64,000 nucleotides of DNA, taken from contig JACKFM010000001.1 in the NCBI GenBank assembly GCA_020632475.1, positions 434,001 through 498,000 of the forward strand. Reading direction: 5' to 3'. Below are positions 51,793 to 61,140 of the stretch, piece by piece. The position numbers were made by a program, and so were the translations under genes. The stretch is from Candidatus Omnitrophota bacterium (GTDB taxonomy: Bacteria > Omnitrophota > Omnitrophia > Omnitrophales > Aquincolibacteriaceae). The stretch's first letter is position 1. The number at the start of each line of letters is the position of its first letter. The notes below the pieces were generated by a model. It was given only the letters and a program-made list of their open reading frames with translations. It was not told the origin of the DNA and searched no databases.

Positions 51793-54700
51793 ATGAGCAA
51801 AATTTTACTAATCGGTCCGTCCGGATCGGGCAAAACCTACCAGCTTCTCAATCAATTTGAGCAATCCCTGCATCAGTCCGAAGATCCGCTAAATCCTGAT
51901 TCTTTTTTTATCCTTCCTTCGGCAGAGCACACCGAACGCATCACTTCGCTGATTTTGCAAAGAGGAATTAAGGGCTTTTTTTATCAACGCATTACGACCC
52001 TGCCCAACCTCATGGCCCAGACTTTCGGACAGGTTCGGCAGCAGACCGCTCAGAACGTGACGCGATTTTTAATCGTTAAAGAAATTCTCGAACAACAGAA
52101 CCACGGATATTTTGAAGAGATTAAAGCGAGCTCCGGTTTTTTAAATGCGGTGTTGTCATTTTTGAGTGAATTAAAAGAATCTTTGATTTCCGAAGATTTT
52201 TTCCGCCAGCGTATGAATGAGTTAAAACGTCTGGAACCCGAATTTGCGGTCAAGTATGAATCCCTGGCCGGGCTTTATCAGGAATATCAGGTCCGCCTCA
52301 AACAAAAGGGACTGATTGACCGCCAGGATGTTCTTGAGGTCTATCGCCAGCGAAAGGAAAAAGGGGTGCTTCCCCCGCAAACCCATATCCGAAAAATCTG
52401 GATGGACGGTTTCTTTGATTTTTCGGATTTGCAACTGGCCTATATTCACGAGCTAAGTCAATTGTGCGACGAAATGACAATTACTCTGACGTTTGAAAAA
52501 GATCCCCGCCGCGAAGCTCTCTTTGAGGGAATTAAACGAACCGAACAGGTTTTAAACGAAATGGGTTTCCAAACACAGGAACTCAAAAGAGCCCAGGTGA
52601 CTAGAAAAGATGGGCTTGCCTTTGCCGAGAAAAATCTTTTTATCCATCCCAAACCGGCCGAAAGACCTAAACCGGATTTGAGTTTGGGTGTTTTTGAAGC
52701 CATTGGTATGGAAGGAGAGATCGAAATGATTGCCCGTTCGATTCTCAAACTTTACGGCTCTCAAGGATACCGTTTTAGTGACTTTGCCGTTCTTTTGAGG
52801 CAAATCGGAAATTATGACGGTATTATCCGGTCGATTTTTAGACGTTATGGCATTCCGGTTGAAATTCATGAGCGTGAAAGACTTTATTTTTCACCCATGA
52901 TCAGAACGCTTTCTTATCTGCTGGCCATTTTTAAAAATGGATGGCAGCGTGAAGACCTGCTTCAGTTTCTAAAATCATCCTATGTTCGTAGGATCGCAGG
53001 AAAACCCAAAAGTCATGAATGGGTCGGTACTCTTGAACATCAATCCATGAAAAAAGGTATTTTTGCGGGCCGGCAGATCTGGCTTGAATCCTGGAACGAG
53101 GGATCTAAAACGGCCTTTGACGATGAAAAGGAGCGTTGTCTTCAGGCGCTTGGCGCTCTTGAGGATGCATTGTTAAAAGCAGGTGATTTTAGAACCCTTA
53201 AAAAACGAATACTTGATGCGGTTAAAAACTTCGGGCTTTTTACGGCAGAGGACGAAACCGGTGAGCATGTACGGCGCGATGCGGCAGCCTTTAAGCGGTT
53301 GTGCGTAATCCTGGATGAAATTGAAAGCTCACTGCGCAAAACAACACATGCCTTTGTTCCTCGCCAGGAAAAGTTGTTTGAAATCTTTACGGACCGGTTT
53401 ATGCGTCTGGCGGAGTTGGATCTGTATTCACTGCATGAACGGGATAAAAACCGGGTTCAGGTTTATGACGTCTCGCTGGCCCGCCAAAAGGAATACCGGG
53501 TAGTTTATCTGGCCGGTATGGTGGAGAAAAAGTTCCCGGTGCAGATGCGCGAGGATCCGCTTCTGTCCGATTGGGAAAGACGTCTTTTTAATGCGGACCG
53601 AATGACTCAGATTTTACGTGAATATCTGCCTAGACAGAGTATTGAAAGATACTTGTTTTATCTGGCGGTAACGCGTGCACGGGAATTCCTCATTATGACT
53701 TATCCGAGACTTGATCTGGAAGGAAAAGAGACGCTGCCTTCTTATTACGTAGAGGAAATCAGATCTTTATTTGAAGGAAGTCTCTATCAGCGTGAGCAGA
53801 AACTCGGCAAACCTTATCCGGACTTAGATGATGCCGTCAATGACCGTGAGCTTGAATTGGCTTTGATCGGAGACTTGCGGCGTCCTGTCAAAGACGAGAA
53901 TCTGCAACAGGATTTAATCTTCTATCTGTTGAATAAAATTCTGGCGGAGCCCCCTCGCGCTGTACGGATTCGCCGTGCGTTTTATCGGGTAAGCGATGCG
54001 TTAAGCGATTCGAGAATTGCCGGACGTGATGCCTTTAGAGCTTGCAAAACCAGCGCTTCCCGCCTGGAAGAATACGGTAAATGCGCGTTTAAGTATTTTT
54101 CTTCCAATGTGCTTGAGCTCAATGATCCTGAACAGGATGAGAACATTACTTTGCGCGGAATTATTCTGCATGAAGTTTTAGAGAACTTTTTTGCGCTTGC
54201 GCGCCGCAGACCGTCGCTGCTTAAAAAAATCGAAGATGCCCGCCAAAATGTGACGGAAGAACTTGAAAAGACTTTGCGGAAGTATCCTCTGATTATCGAA
54301 AAAAGATTCAGATATGAACTTGAGAAAGAGGATTTGAAAGAAACATTGATGCGTTTTCTTGATTTTGAACTGCCCAGACTGGGAGGGGCTGCGTTTACCC
54401 CCCGTTATTTTGAATTTGACTTTGGTGGAAGCCATAATCCGGACTCACCGCCGCTTGAAATTGATTGCGCAGGTGAAACAATCAGGATTCGCGGAAAGAT
54501 CGACCGTATTGATGTGGATTCAAGCGGCAAGCTGGCTGCCGTGCTGGATTACAAACGCAAGGCGCAGTTTAAAAAGCCTGCCCTTGAGCTTGGGGTGGCT
54601 CTTCAGCTCCCGATTTATGCCCTTGTGGCTGAAAAGCATCTTAACTTAAAAGCCGTGTCCGCAGAACTTTATTCCCTCAAAGAACTTGAGAAAAAGGGGT

Positions 54701-54981
54701 TCTACCGTAAGGCCTGGCAGGAAATGCTTGGTGCGATGTCCTCACGCCGGATGCTTTTGAGTGATGAGGAATTTGAAGCCGTTCTTGAAAGAGCCGTCTT
54801 TTTTATCCGTAAATATTCGTCCGAAATGAAAGGAATGAATATTTCGGTTAAGCCAAGGCTCTGTGAAAGTTTTTGTCCTTATTCGGCAGTCTGCCGTATT
54901 GAAAAATGGCGTCTGCCCGTTATTCTGGAAGAGATTAAAGAAAAAGACCGCTTTGAGCTTGAAAAACAGACCACAGACTGA
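51793..54981 (+). CDS. addB: AddB-like ATP-dependent nuclease/helicase subunit
   Basis: With AddA it processes double-strand ends for recombination, replacing RecBCD. The 1,062-residue protein starts with a Walker A G-P-S-G-S-G-K-T (8-15), has degenerate helicase motifs and a C-terminal PD-(D/E)xK nuclease (I-D-R-I-D ... A-V-L-D-Y-K-R-K). The iron-sulfur cluster cysteines are visible as Y-G-K-C-A-F-K-Y-F before the nuclease and C-E-S-F-C-P-Y-S-A-V-C after it. The last residues E-K-Q-T-T-D are encoded by a CAGACCACAGACTGA repeat that also gives the stop. It precedes addA. Confidence 0.92.
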   Translation: MSKILLIGPSGSGKTYQLLNQFEQSLHQSEDPLNPDSFFILPSAEHTERITSLILQRGIKGFFYQRITTLPNLMAQTFGQVRQQTAQNVTRFLIVKEILEQQNHGYFEEIKASSGFLNAVLSFLSELKESLISEDFFRQRMNELKRLEPEFAVKYESLAGLYQEYQVRLKQKGLIDRQDVLEVYRQRKEKGVLPPQTHIRKIWMDGFFDFSDLQLAYIHELSQLCDEMTITLTFEKDPRREALFEGIKRTEQVLNEMGFQTQELKRAQVTRKDGLAFAEKNLFIHPKPAERPKPDLSLGVFEAIGMEGEIEMIARSILKLYGSQGYRFSDFAVLLRQIGNYDGIIRSIFRRYGIPVEIHERERLYFSPMIRTLSYLLAIFKNGWQREDLLQFLKSSYVRRIAGKPKSHEWVGTLEHQSMKKGIFAGRQIWLESWNEGSKTAFDDEKERCLQALGALEDALLKAGDFRTLKKRILDAVKNFGLFTAEDETGEHVRRDAAAFKRLCVILDEIESSLRKTTHAFVPRQEKLFEIFTDRFMRLAELDLYSLHERDKNRVQVYDVSLARQKEYRVVYLAGMVEKKFPVQMREDPLLSDWERRLFNADRMTQILREYLPRQSIERYLFYLAVTRAREFLIMTYPRLDLEGKETLPSYYVEEIRSLFEGSLYQREQKLGKPYPDLDDAVNDRELELALIGDLRRPVKDENLQQDLIFYLLNKILAEPPRAVRIRRAFYRVSDALSDSRIAGRDAFRACKTSASRLEEYGKCAFKYFSSNVLELNDPEQDENITLRGIILHEVLENFFALARRRPSLLKKIEDARQNVTEELEKTLRKYPLIIEKRFRYELEKEDLKETLMRFLDFELPRLGGAAFTPRYFEFDFGGSHNPDSPPLEIDCAGETIRIRGKIDRIDVDSSGKLAAVLDYKRKAQFKKPALELGVALQLPIYALVAEKHLNLKAVSAELYSLKELEKKGFYRKAWQEMLGAMSSRRMLLSDEEFEAVLERAVFFIRKYSSEMKGMNISVKPRLCESFCPYSAVCRIEKWRLPVILEEIKEKDRFELEKQTTD

Positions 54982-55130
54982 AGACCAGAGACTGGGTGAC
55001 GGGGCGACATGGTGAAAAGAGATTGACGTTTGATGAAAGGTAGAGAGACTGGGAGATACAGCAAAAAACGATTTATGACTGTGTACAATTGAGCGCAAAA
55101 CACGAATCACGATCGACGAACTACGAAATG
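54966..55130. repeat. GACCACAGACTGAAGACC repeat at the addB-addA junction
   Basis: CAGACCACAGACTGAAGACC and CAGAGACTGGG begin in the addB coding end and run into a spacer ending in CACGAATCACGATCGACG. The vocabulary matches 17746-17875 and the minus strand of 61097-61140. No convincing promoter for addA is seen. Confidence 0.55.
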
Positions 55131-55138
55131 CGGTATTT

Positions 55139-58100
55139 ATGAAATTAACAAAATTACAAAAAGCGGCCGTTGAGGCCGCCGGAAAAAATATCCTGGTGGC
55201 CGCAGGCGCGGGCACGGGCAAGACCCGTGTGCTTGTTGAGCGTTTTATCCACCTTGTCGTGCACCATCATATTCCCGTCACTGAGATTCTGACGCTGACG
55301 TTTACTGAAAAGGCTGCAAACGAGATGAAATCCAGAATTTTGCAACGTTTCGGCGAGTTGGGGCTTGACGCGGAAAGACGTCAGTTGGAATCGGCCTATA
55401 TCTCCACAATCCATGCCTTTGCAGCCAGGCTGCTTAAAGATCATCCGGTTGAGGCAGGTTTGGATCCGGATTTCCGGGTTGTGGAGCCGGAGGAGGCAGG
55501 GTATTTAAAAGAATTGGCGTTGGATGAAGCTTTGGAAGAACGATGCGAAGTGCAGAGCCCTGTTTTTGAACTTCTGCAAACTTACGGGGAAACACTCATT
55601 CGCCATGGGCTTTTGAATGTTTTAAATGCCGCAAGGCACGAAGGTTTGTGTTTGAGTGATTTTTTTGAACGTTATGGTTCTGAAGCTTACGACGATGAGC
55701 CTGCCGGGCGAATCGGTCAGATTTTTGACCTGCTTGAAGAAGATGATTTGGCGGATGAATGGAAGAAATGGGGATGTGTGGAAACATGGGACTGGCACAA
55801 AGTTGAAGAATTTAAAAAATGGTTTAAACCCTTTTCTAGGCGGGGAGGGAAAAACAATAAAGAACTTTGGCGTGAATTGAGCGACTTATGTAAAACTCTT
55901 GCAGCCTTGAAAGTGGAGCCTCTGGCGGCTCCGTGGAAAGCCAGCTTTAAAACCCTGGCATTTGATTTTGAGCGGATCTATGAACGATTGAAAAAAGAAA
56001 AAAGTTTTCTAGATTTCGATGATTTGCCGATGCTAGCCGTGAGACTTTTCAAAAAAGAGGGTGCTGCTGCGGTGCGCTTGAAAGAGTCTTATCGCACTAA
56101 GTTTCGTCAGATTATGATTGACGAATTTCAGGACACGGATTTTTTACAGCTTGAGCTCATTGAGTTGATCGCCTGCGAAAACAATCTTTTTTTTGTCGGA
56201 GATTTTAAACAGTCGATTTATGGTTTTCGCGGGGCGGAGCCGGAAGTCTTTTTGTCCAAGGAAAAAAGCTATCAGGAAAACGGGGATGGCGTAAGAATTT
56301 CCCTGCTTGAAAATTTCAGGACAAGCGCCGGTGTGCTTAACTGGATTAACCGGCTATTTGAACATCTCTGGGTTGAAGATGAAATGAATTTTGAAGCGCT
56401 TTTCCCCATGATTGAGACCTGCTCGCCGGACGGAGTGGAACTGGCGCGCATCAAACCGGTGGAAGGCGAGTCGCTTGACCGGTCACGTATGCAGGAAGCT
56501 GAATTTATTGCACGGCGTATTTTGACTTTGCATGAACAGGGTTTTGAGTTTGGCGAAGTAGCCGTTCTTTTTCAAGCCATGACCGAACTGGGGATTTATG
56601 AACAGGCCTTGAAAAAATACGGAATTCCTTATTTTGCGGTTTCGGGCCGGGGTTTTTATCATCAACCGGAAATTCGTGATATGGTCAGCTATCTGGCCTT
56701 TTTGGATAATCCGCTTTCGGATATTCCTTTGGCCGCCGTTTTGAGATCACCGATGTTTCAGATTTCAACCGACGGGCTTTTCTGGCTGGCACGTTTTGTC
56801 AAGGATCAGAAAATCGAGGGGAGTCTTTATGAAGGGGTTAAAAATTTTGAGCAAATTACGGAGTTGAGTGATGACGACCGCAAAAACACCGCCCTTTTTC
56901 TTCAAATTACGCAGGAGATTCTTCAGGTCAAAGACCGTCTGAAACTGACAGAACTGCTGGATCTGATTTTGGAAAAAACCTCCTATGAATTGACCGTATT
57001 GACTGATTCGCATGGTGTCCGGCGCTATGCTAATCTTAAAAAATTAATCTCTCTGACCCGTGAATTTGAATCGTATGAGCCGCTTTCATTGAACGGATAC
57101 CTGCATACCCTTCGTCAGCTGGAAACTCAGGAAATACGCGAATCCGAGGCCCAGGTTGAGGCCGAAAAAAGCGGCCGGGCGGTACGCTTGATGTCGATTC
57201 ATAAAGCCAAGGGGCTTGAATTTAAAGTTGTCTTTGTTGCGGATCTGGGCCGGCGCCGCCAGTCGCCCGAATCGAAAACGATTTTGAGTGCGGCGCACCA
57301 GGGCTTTGCGATGAAAGTTTTAAATCCGCTTACACAGGATTGGGACGAGCCAGCGGGATGGAAGAGAATTGACAAGCAAGTGACCGCCAAAGAGAAGCAG
57401 GAGTGGAAACGGCTTTTTTATGTGGCGGCCACCCGGACGGTGCAGCGTCTGATCCTGTCCGGGGTCTATGAAGAAAAAGAAAAGGCCAAGGAATCGTTTT
57501 ATGAGATGAGTTCCTGGATGGAGTGGCTCTCCGGATGTCCGGCACAGGTCCTTCCGGGACTTGAAACGTTTGATGTGGACCCCGCATATCTGGCCAAAAA
57601 ACAAAAACCTTTTTTTGAAAACCGTACGATCAAAGAGCTTTTAGAAGAATTTGTCCCTAAACCGTTTGAAACGCTCATTCCCGATTTGAAGCAGCGTAAG
57701 AAAATTGAAAAGCAGACCGAAGAAGTGCTTAAAGGGACCCGGCCGGTAGAGAGGCAGCCTTCCAGGGTGATTGATTTGTCTGTATCTGCCTATGCCTTGT
57801 ATCAGAAATCAAAGGCGGAGTATAAAGCGGTCTATGAGATGGGATTTCCTTCGGATGATGCAAAACTGGGCCGGGAAGAACCCTCCGGCGAAGAAACGGA
57901 CGATCGGCGTGTGACGGCTGCGGAGTTTGGAACGCGCATGCATAAGGTTTTAGAGCTTTTGGATTTTAAAAAATCTGAGAATGCAGTTGACCTTACAGAG
58001 GAGATTTTTAAGACTCTTTCATCCGAAGAGAGCAAAGAAGCGGTTCGAATTATCAGGGATTTTGTTCAAACGCCGCTTTGCCTGCGTCTGGCCAAGGCGC

Positions 58101-58456
58101 AAGTGGTAAAAAAGGAAATACCGTTCATTTTAAATGAACGGCACGGTTTGATTTACGGTGTCATTGACGTGCTTTTTCAGGATCCTGACGGGTCATGGCA
58201 TGTGTTGGATTATAAGACTGCCGAAGGCAGTTTGGACAAACTCGAAAATTCGGGTTACATTCGCCAGATCGGTCTTTACGCCCTTGCCGTGCAGGAGATT
58301 CTCGGCAAGAGTCCGGCGACAGGAATTCTTTACTTTTTAAAAAATAAATGGCAATATGTCGAGACATTTGATCCGGAAAAAATGAACCGGCTGGGCCCGG
58401 AAATCCGGAATATACAGTCCGATATTCTTGAAATGCGTAACCGGCAACTGTCCTGA
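55139..58456 (+). CDS. addA: AddA-like helicase-nuclease subunit
   Basis: The 1,105-residue UvrD-type helicase has motif I A-A-G-A-G-T-G-K-T (residues 19-27), I-L-T-L-T-F-T-E-K-A-A, motif II D-E-F-Q-D-T-D, motif III G-D-F-K-Q-S-I-Y-G-F-R-G-A, motif V S-I-H-K-A-K-G-L-E-F and motif VI V-A-A-T-R. The C-terminal nuclease domain has G-T-R-M-H and V-L-D-Y-K-T. It fits AddA rather than UvrD by size and its nuclease. It forms an operon-like pair with addB, although a 157-nt repeat spacer separates them. Confidence 0.93.
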   Translation: MKLTKLQKAAVEAAGKNILVAAGAGTGKTRVLVERFIHLVVHHHIPVTEILTLTFTEKAANEMKSRILQRFGELGLDAERRQLESAYISTIHAFAARLLKDHPVEAGLDPDFRVVEPEEAGYLKELALDEALEERCEVQSPVFELLQTYGETLIRHGLLNVLNAARHEGLCLSDFFERYGSEAYDDEPAGRIGQIFDLLEEDDLADEWKKWGCVETWDWHKVEEFKKWFKPFSRRGGKNNKELWRELSDLCKTLAALKVEPLAAPWKASFKTLAFDFERIYERLKKEKSFLDFDDLPMLAVRLFKKEGAAAVRLKESYRTKFRQIMIDEFQDTDFLQLELIELIACENNLFFVGDFKQSIYGFRGAEPEVFLSKEKSYQENGDGVRISLLENFRTSAGVLNWINRLFEHLWVEDEMNFEALFPMIETCSPDGVELARIKPVEGESLDRSRMQEAEFIARRILTLHEQGFEFGEVAVLFQAMTELGIYEQALKKYGIPYFAVSGRGFYHQPEIRDMVSYLAFLDNPLSDIPLAAVLRSPMFQISTDGLFWLARFVKDQKIEGSLYEGVKNFEQITELSDDDRKNTALFLQITQEILQVKDRLKLTELLDLILEKTSYELTVLTDSHGVRRYANLKKLISLTREFESYEPLSLNGYLHTLRQLETQEIRESEAQVEAEKSGRAVRLMSIHKAKGLEFKVVFVADLGRRRQSPESKTILSAAHQGFAMKVLNPLTQDWDEPAGWKRIDKQVTAKEKQEWKRLFYVAATRTVQRLILSGVYEEKEKAKESFYEMSSWMEWLSGCPAQVLPGLETFDVDPAYLAKKQKPFFENRTIKELLEEFVPKPFETLIPDLKQRKKIEKQTEEVLKGTRPVERQPSRVIDLSVSAYALYQKSKAEYKAVYEMGFPSDDAKLGREEPSGEETDDRRVTAAEFGTRMHKVLELLDFKKSENAVDLTEEIFKTLSSEESKEAVRIIRDFVQTPLCLRLAKAQVVKKEIPFILNERHGLIYGVIDVLFQDPDGSWHVLDYKTAEGSLDKLENSGYIRQIGLYALAVQEILGKSPATGILYFLKNKWQYVETFDPEKMNRLGPEIRNIQSDILEMRNRQLS

Positions 58457-58473
58457 CAAAAGGGAGGGCCATC

Positions 58474-58653
58474 ATGTATTGTGATTTTTGCGGTAAAAAT
58501 TTTGACCGGACCGAAGGCTTTGAAGAGGTCACCCGCTCGGGCCATCATCTCATCCGCTGCGAAAAATGCGTGCATGAGAAAAAGGATGATGAATACGACT
58601 GGCAGGTAATGACTTACGGACGTGCCCGCCGCACCCCGCCCAGAAAGGCATAA
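58474..58653 (+). CDS. 59-residue zinc-ribbon protein
   Basis: ATG 58474 has AAAGGGAGGG 5 nt upstream. The protein begins M-Y-C-D-F-C-G-K and has C-E-K-C about 33 residues later, giving two CxxC pairs as in a small zinc ribbon. The C-terminus is basic (R-A-R-R-T-P-P-R-K-A), which suggests nucleic-acid contact. It starts 17 nt after addA and is probably cotranscribed with it. The function is unknown. Confidence 0.8.
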   Translation: MYCDFCGKNFDRTEGFEEVTRSGHHLIRCEKCVHEKKDDEYDWQVMTYGRARRTPPRKA

Positions 58654-58752
58654 ACAGCACTTAGATGCGCTTATTGTGAAAAACCGTATTGCTTTGAAAG
58701 CGCTTTACCTTCCTTAGAATCATCACTGCCAAGGAATCACTGTTTCTGAACC

Positions 58753-59415
58753 ATGGATTTAAAAAAGAAAAAACTGCTTATTTACGATTTGGACGGAACG
58801 CTTATTGATACCCGTGAAGACATTGCTCTTTCGGCCAATGCGATGCGGACCGGAATGGGAATGCCCCCCCTGGAACATGAGAAAATTTACGGATATGTCG
58901 GATGGGGCCTTCATTATCTGGTTGAAAAATGCCTGGAGACGCAGGATCAAAAGATGATCGAAAAGGGCGGGAAAATTTATCGTGATTATTATGCCCGGCA
59001 TATGCTGGATCATGCACGTCCGTATTCCGGAGCCCGTGAGTTTTTAGATGCGCATAAAGGAGCTCATCAGGTTGTCATCACCAATAAGCCGGATCCCTAT
59101 ACGAGTGACATGCTGGAAGCCCTTGCGCTCACGCGTTATTTTTTCAGGATTATTCCCGGTAACGGGGATTATCCCCACAAACCGGATCCGGCCTCGACGC
59201 TGGACATGATCCGTATCTGTGGTGTCGAAGCTTCTGAGGTGCTTTGGATCGGCGACAGTACGATTGATATTGAAACCGCCCGAGCCTCAGGAGTACCGAT
59301 TGCGGTTGTGACGCATGGTTTTGCCGATAAACGCGATCTTGAAAATGCAGGGCCTGATATTCTGGCACATGGCTTTCATCAATTGATGGAAATGGGCCGG
59401 CATGAGCAATGGTAA
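58753..59415 (+). CDS. HAD hydrolase, phosphoglycolate phosphatase-like
   Basis: The 220-residue HAD hydrolase has D-L-D-G-T-L-I-D-T (nucleophile Asp), V-I-T-N-K-P (motif II Thr, usually S/T), K-P-D-P (motif III Lys) and I-G-D-S-T-I-D-I (motif IV). The cap-1 helical domain between motifs I and II, with G-W-G-L-H-Y-L-V, fits phosphoglycolate phosphatase (Gph) or PpaX-type enzymes. The exact substrate is not determined. Confidence 0.88.
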   Translation: MDLKKKKLLIYDLDGTLIDTREDIALSANAMRTGMGMPPLEHEKIYGYVGWGLHYLVEKCLETQDQKMIEKGGKIYRDYYARHMLDHARPYSGAREFLDAHKGAHQVVITNKPDPYTSDMLEALALTRYFFRIIPGNGDYPHKPDPASTLDMIRICGVEASEVLWIGDSTIDIETARASGVPIAVVTHGFADKRDLENAGPDILAHGFHQLMEMGRHEQW

Positions 59416-59456
59416 ACAAACAGTTAAAAGTTAACGAAAGGTAAGTGAGGAGAAAG

Positions 59457-60329
59457 ATGTCAGTGGATATTGAGACTAAAAATGTGATTAAAGACGGTTC
59501 TCTGGTGCTTTTATGGTTTGAACGCAAAGAGGTATCTTACCTTGTGCGTACCGAGGCCGGTAAAAAATTCCCGATTCACTGCGGCCGGCCGCTTGCCATG
59601 GATGAATGGATCGGTCTCCCGTACGGTACCCGGGTTAAGTGCGATCATGGTGAAGGGTATCTGCTCAATCCCACGGTTGAAGATCTGATGATGAAGGCCT
59701 CGCGTGAAAGCGGAATTATCTATCCTAAAGATGCCGCCTTTTTAATCATGAAAGCCGGGATTCGTCCGGGATCCAAGGTGCTTGAGATTGGAACGGGCTC
59801 AGGATCACTGACCATGGCGTTGGCTCAGGCCGTGGCTCCGCACGGGCATGTGCATACATTTGACCGCCGTAGTGACCTTCCTAAAAATGCGCATAAAAAT
59901 ATTAAACGCGCCGGGCTTGAAGAGTATGTGACGTTTCACCAGCGTGAAGCCGGGCAGGAGATTCCCGAAAAAGATTTTGATGCCGCGATCCTGGATATCC
60001 CTACCCCCTGGGAAGAGATGGGGGTGGTTAAAAAGGCGATTGCCGGTGGGGGACATATCGTAAGTCTGAATCCGACCTTTAATCAGATCGAAAAAGCCGC
60101 CGAGGCCATGCGCTGCCACGGATTTATCAATGTCGCGAGCATTGAACTTTTGGAGCGCAGTATCCTGGCGCGTGAGGGTAAAACCCGTCCCGTGCAGCGG
60201 ATGGTTTCACACACCGAATTTCTTGTTTTCGGAACGCGTGTGCTGGAAAACCCAAATGCTTCTGCGCAGACACCGCCCGCTGAGGAAGAAATGCAAGGTT
60301 CAGAATCTGAAGAAATTGTCCCGGAATAA
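59457..60329 (+). CDS. trmI: tRNA (adenine-58-N1)-methyltransferase TrmI-like
   Basis: The enzyme methylates A58 in the T-loop of tRNAs. The start at ATG 59457 (GAGGAGA just upstream) gives 290 residues, with an N-terminal small beta domain and a class I SAM domain: motif I V-L-E-I-G-T-G-S-G-S-L-T, H-T-F-D-R-R (motif II), A-A-I-L-D-I-P-T-P-W (motif IV) and G-G-G-H-I-V-S-L-N-P-T. The C-terminal tail (Pro/Glu-rich, about 30 residues) is extra. A slightly longer frame from GTG 59445 is not favoured. Confidence 0.9.
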   Translation: MSVDIETKNVIKDGSLVLLWFERKEVSYLVRTEAGKKFPIHCGRPLAMDEWIGLPYGTRVKCDHGEGYLLNPTVEDLMMKASRESGIIYPKDAAFLIMKAGIRPGSKVLEIGTGSGSLTMALAQAVAPHGHVHTFDRRSDLPKNAHKNIKRAGLEEYVTFHQREAGQEIPEKDFDAAILDIPTPWEEMGVVKKAIAGGGHIVSLNPTFNQIEKAAEAMRCHGFINVASIELLERSILAREGKTRPVQRMVSHTEFLVFGTRVLENPNASAQTPPAEEEMQGSESEEIVPE

Positions 60330-60340
60330 CGGAGAGCGTT

Positions 60341-61024
60341 TTATAAAGACAGGGCGGCTGCAAAACAGTTTTTATCGGTCAGATCATCGAAAAGAAAATC
60401 GGGCCCGAGTTCTGCGAGAGTTTCTTTGGGTGTGCTTCCGGTTGCAACCGAGATCATGTTCAGGCCCAACGCCTTTGCTGCGCGGATATCCGCCTCAGCA
60501 TCCCCAATCACATAGATATCTTTATTTGCAAAACTTTCTCCGCTGATTTTTTCTCCGCGACCGATGGCGGTTTCCACCAGACGGATACGTTCGCCGTGAT
60601 CACACCCAAATCCTCCGAATCGAAAATAGTGACTCAAACCCGCACGGTTTAATTTCATTTCAGACACTTTACTGATATTCCCTGTCGCTATGCCCAGAAG
60701 CAGTTGGTCATAGCCCATGAGATATTCCAGTAACTCCGGGACTCCCGGCATCAGCCGGAACCGGGGGGAGTCATGAATATGCTGTTTGAAATAAAAAGCA
60801 TAACGGTCGAATAATCTGCGGTATTCGTCCGGAGTATAAGGGCGTGTGAGTTCGCGTTTTAGGATTTCTTCAAAAATAATAGGATCGGTTTTGCCGTCGG
60901 GAATCGTGTTCCCCCAGGAGCCGGGAATATCAAAAACTTCTTCAAAGGCTTTTTCGAAAGCGGTCTTGCCGACACCACCCGAAAGCAGTAATGTCCCGTC
61001 GATGTCAAATAAAAGCATTTTCAT
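60341..61024 (-). CDS. HAD superfamily phosphatase
   Basis: The 227-residue HAD hydrolase has L-F-D-I-D-G-T-L-L (Asp nucleophile), G-I-A-T-G-N (motif II Thr) and I-G-D-A-E-A-D-I (motif IV), with a helical cap between. It resembles Gph/YcjU-like enzymes but is distinct from the gene at 58753. It converges on trmI with an 11-nt gap and no terminator between, so transcripts overlap. It has its own ATG at 61024. Confidence 0.88.
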   Translation of the reverse strand: MKMLLFDIDGTLLLSGGVGKTAFEKAFEEVFDIPGSWGNTIPDGKTDPIIFEEILKRELTRPYTPDEYRRLFDRYAFYFKQHIHDSPRFRLMPGVPELLEYLMGYDQLLLGIATGNISKVSEMKLNRAGLSHYFRFGGFGCDHGERIRLVETAIGRGEKISGESFANKDIYVIGDAEADIRAAKALGLNMISVATGSTPKETLAELGPDFLFDDLTDKNCFAAALSL

Positions 61025-61140
61025 AAATGAGGTCTGAAGACTAAGCGTCCGGTTACTTCAGTTTAGTTCGTTGGGCAAATTTGTCCAGTTTCCCCGGTTC
61101 TCAGTCTGTAGTCTCCGGTTTGTTGTCCGTGGTCTGCTTG
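61025..61140. repeat. GACCACAGAC-type repeat at the M16 gene end (minus strand)
   Basis: On the minus strand CAGACCACGGACAAC...GAGACTACAGACTGAGAACC encodes the last residues of the M16 peptidase (Q-T-T-D-N-K-P-E-T-T-D) and its TGA, then continues into the spacer. It is the same word set as at 54966 and 17746. Confidence 0.6.

Noticed and set aside
54742..55221. Minus-strand frame of 159 residues over the addB/addA junction
   Set aside because: It spans coding DNA of both genes and a repeat spacer, and has no recognisable motifs.
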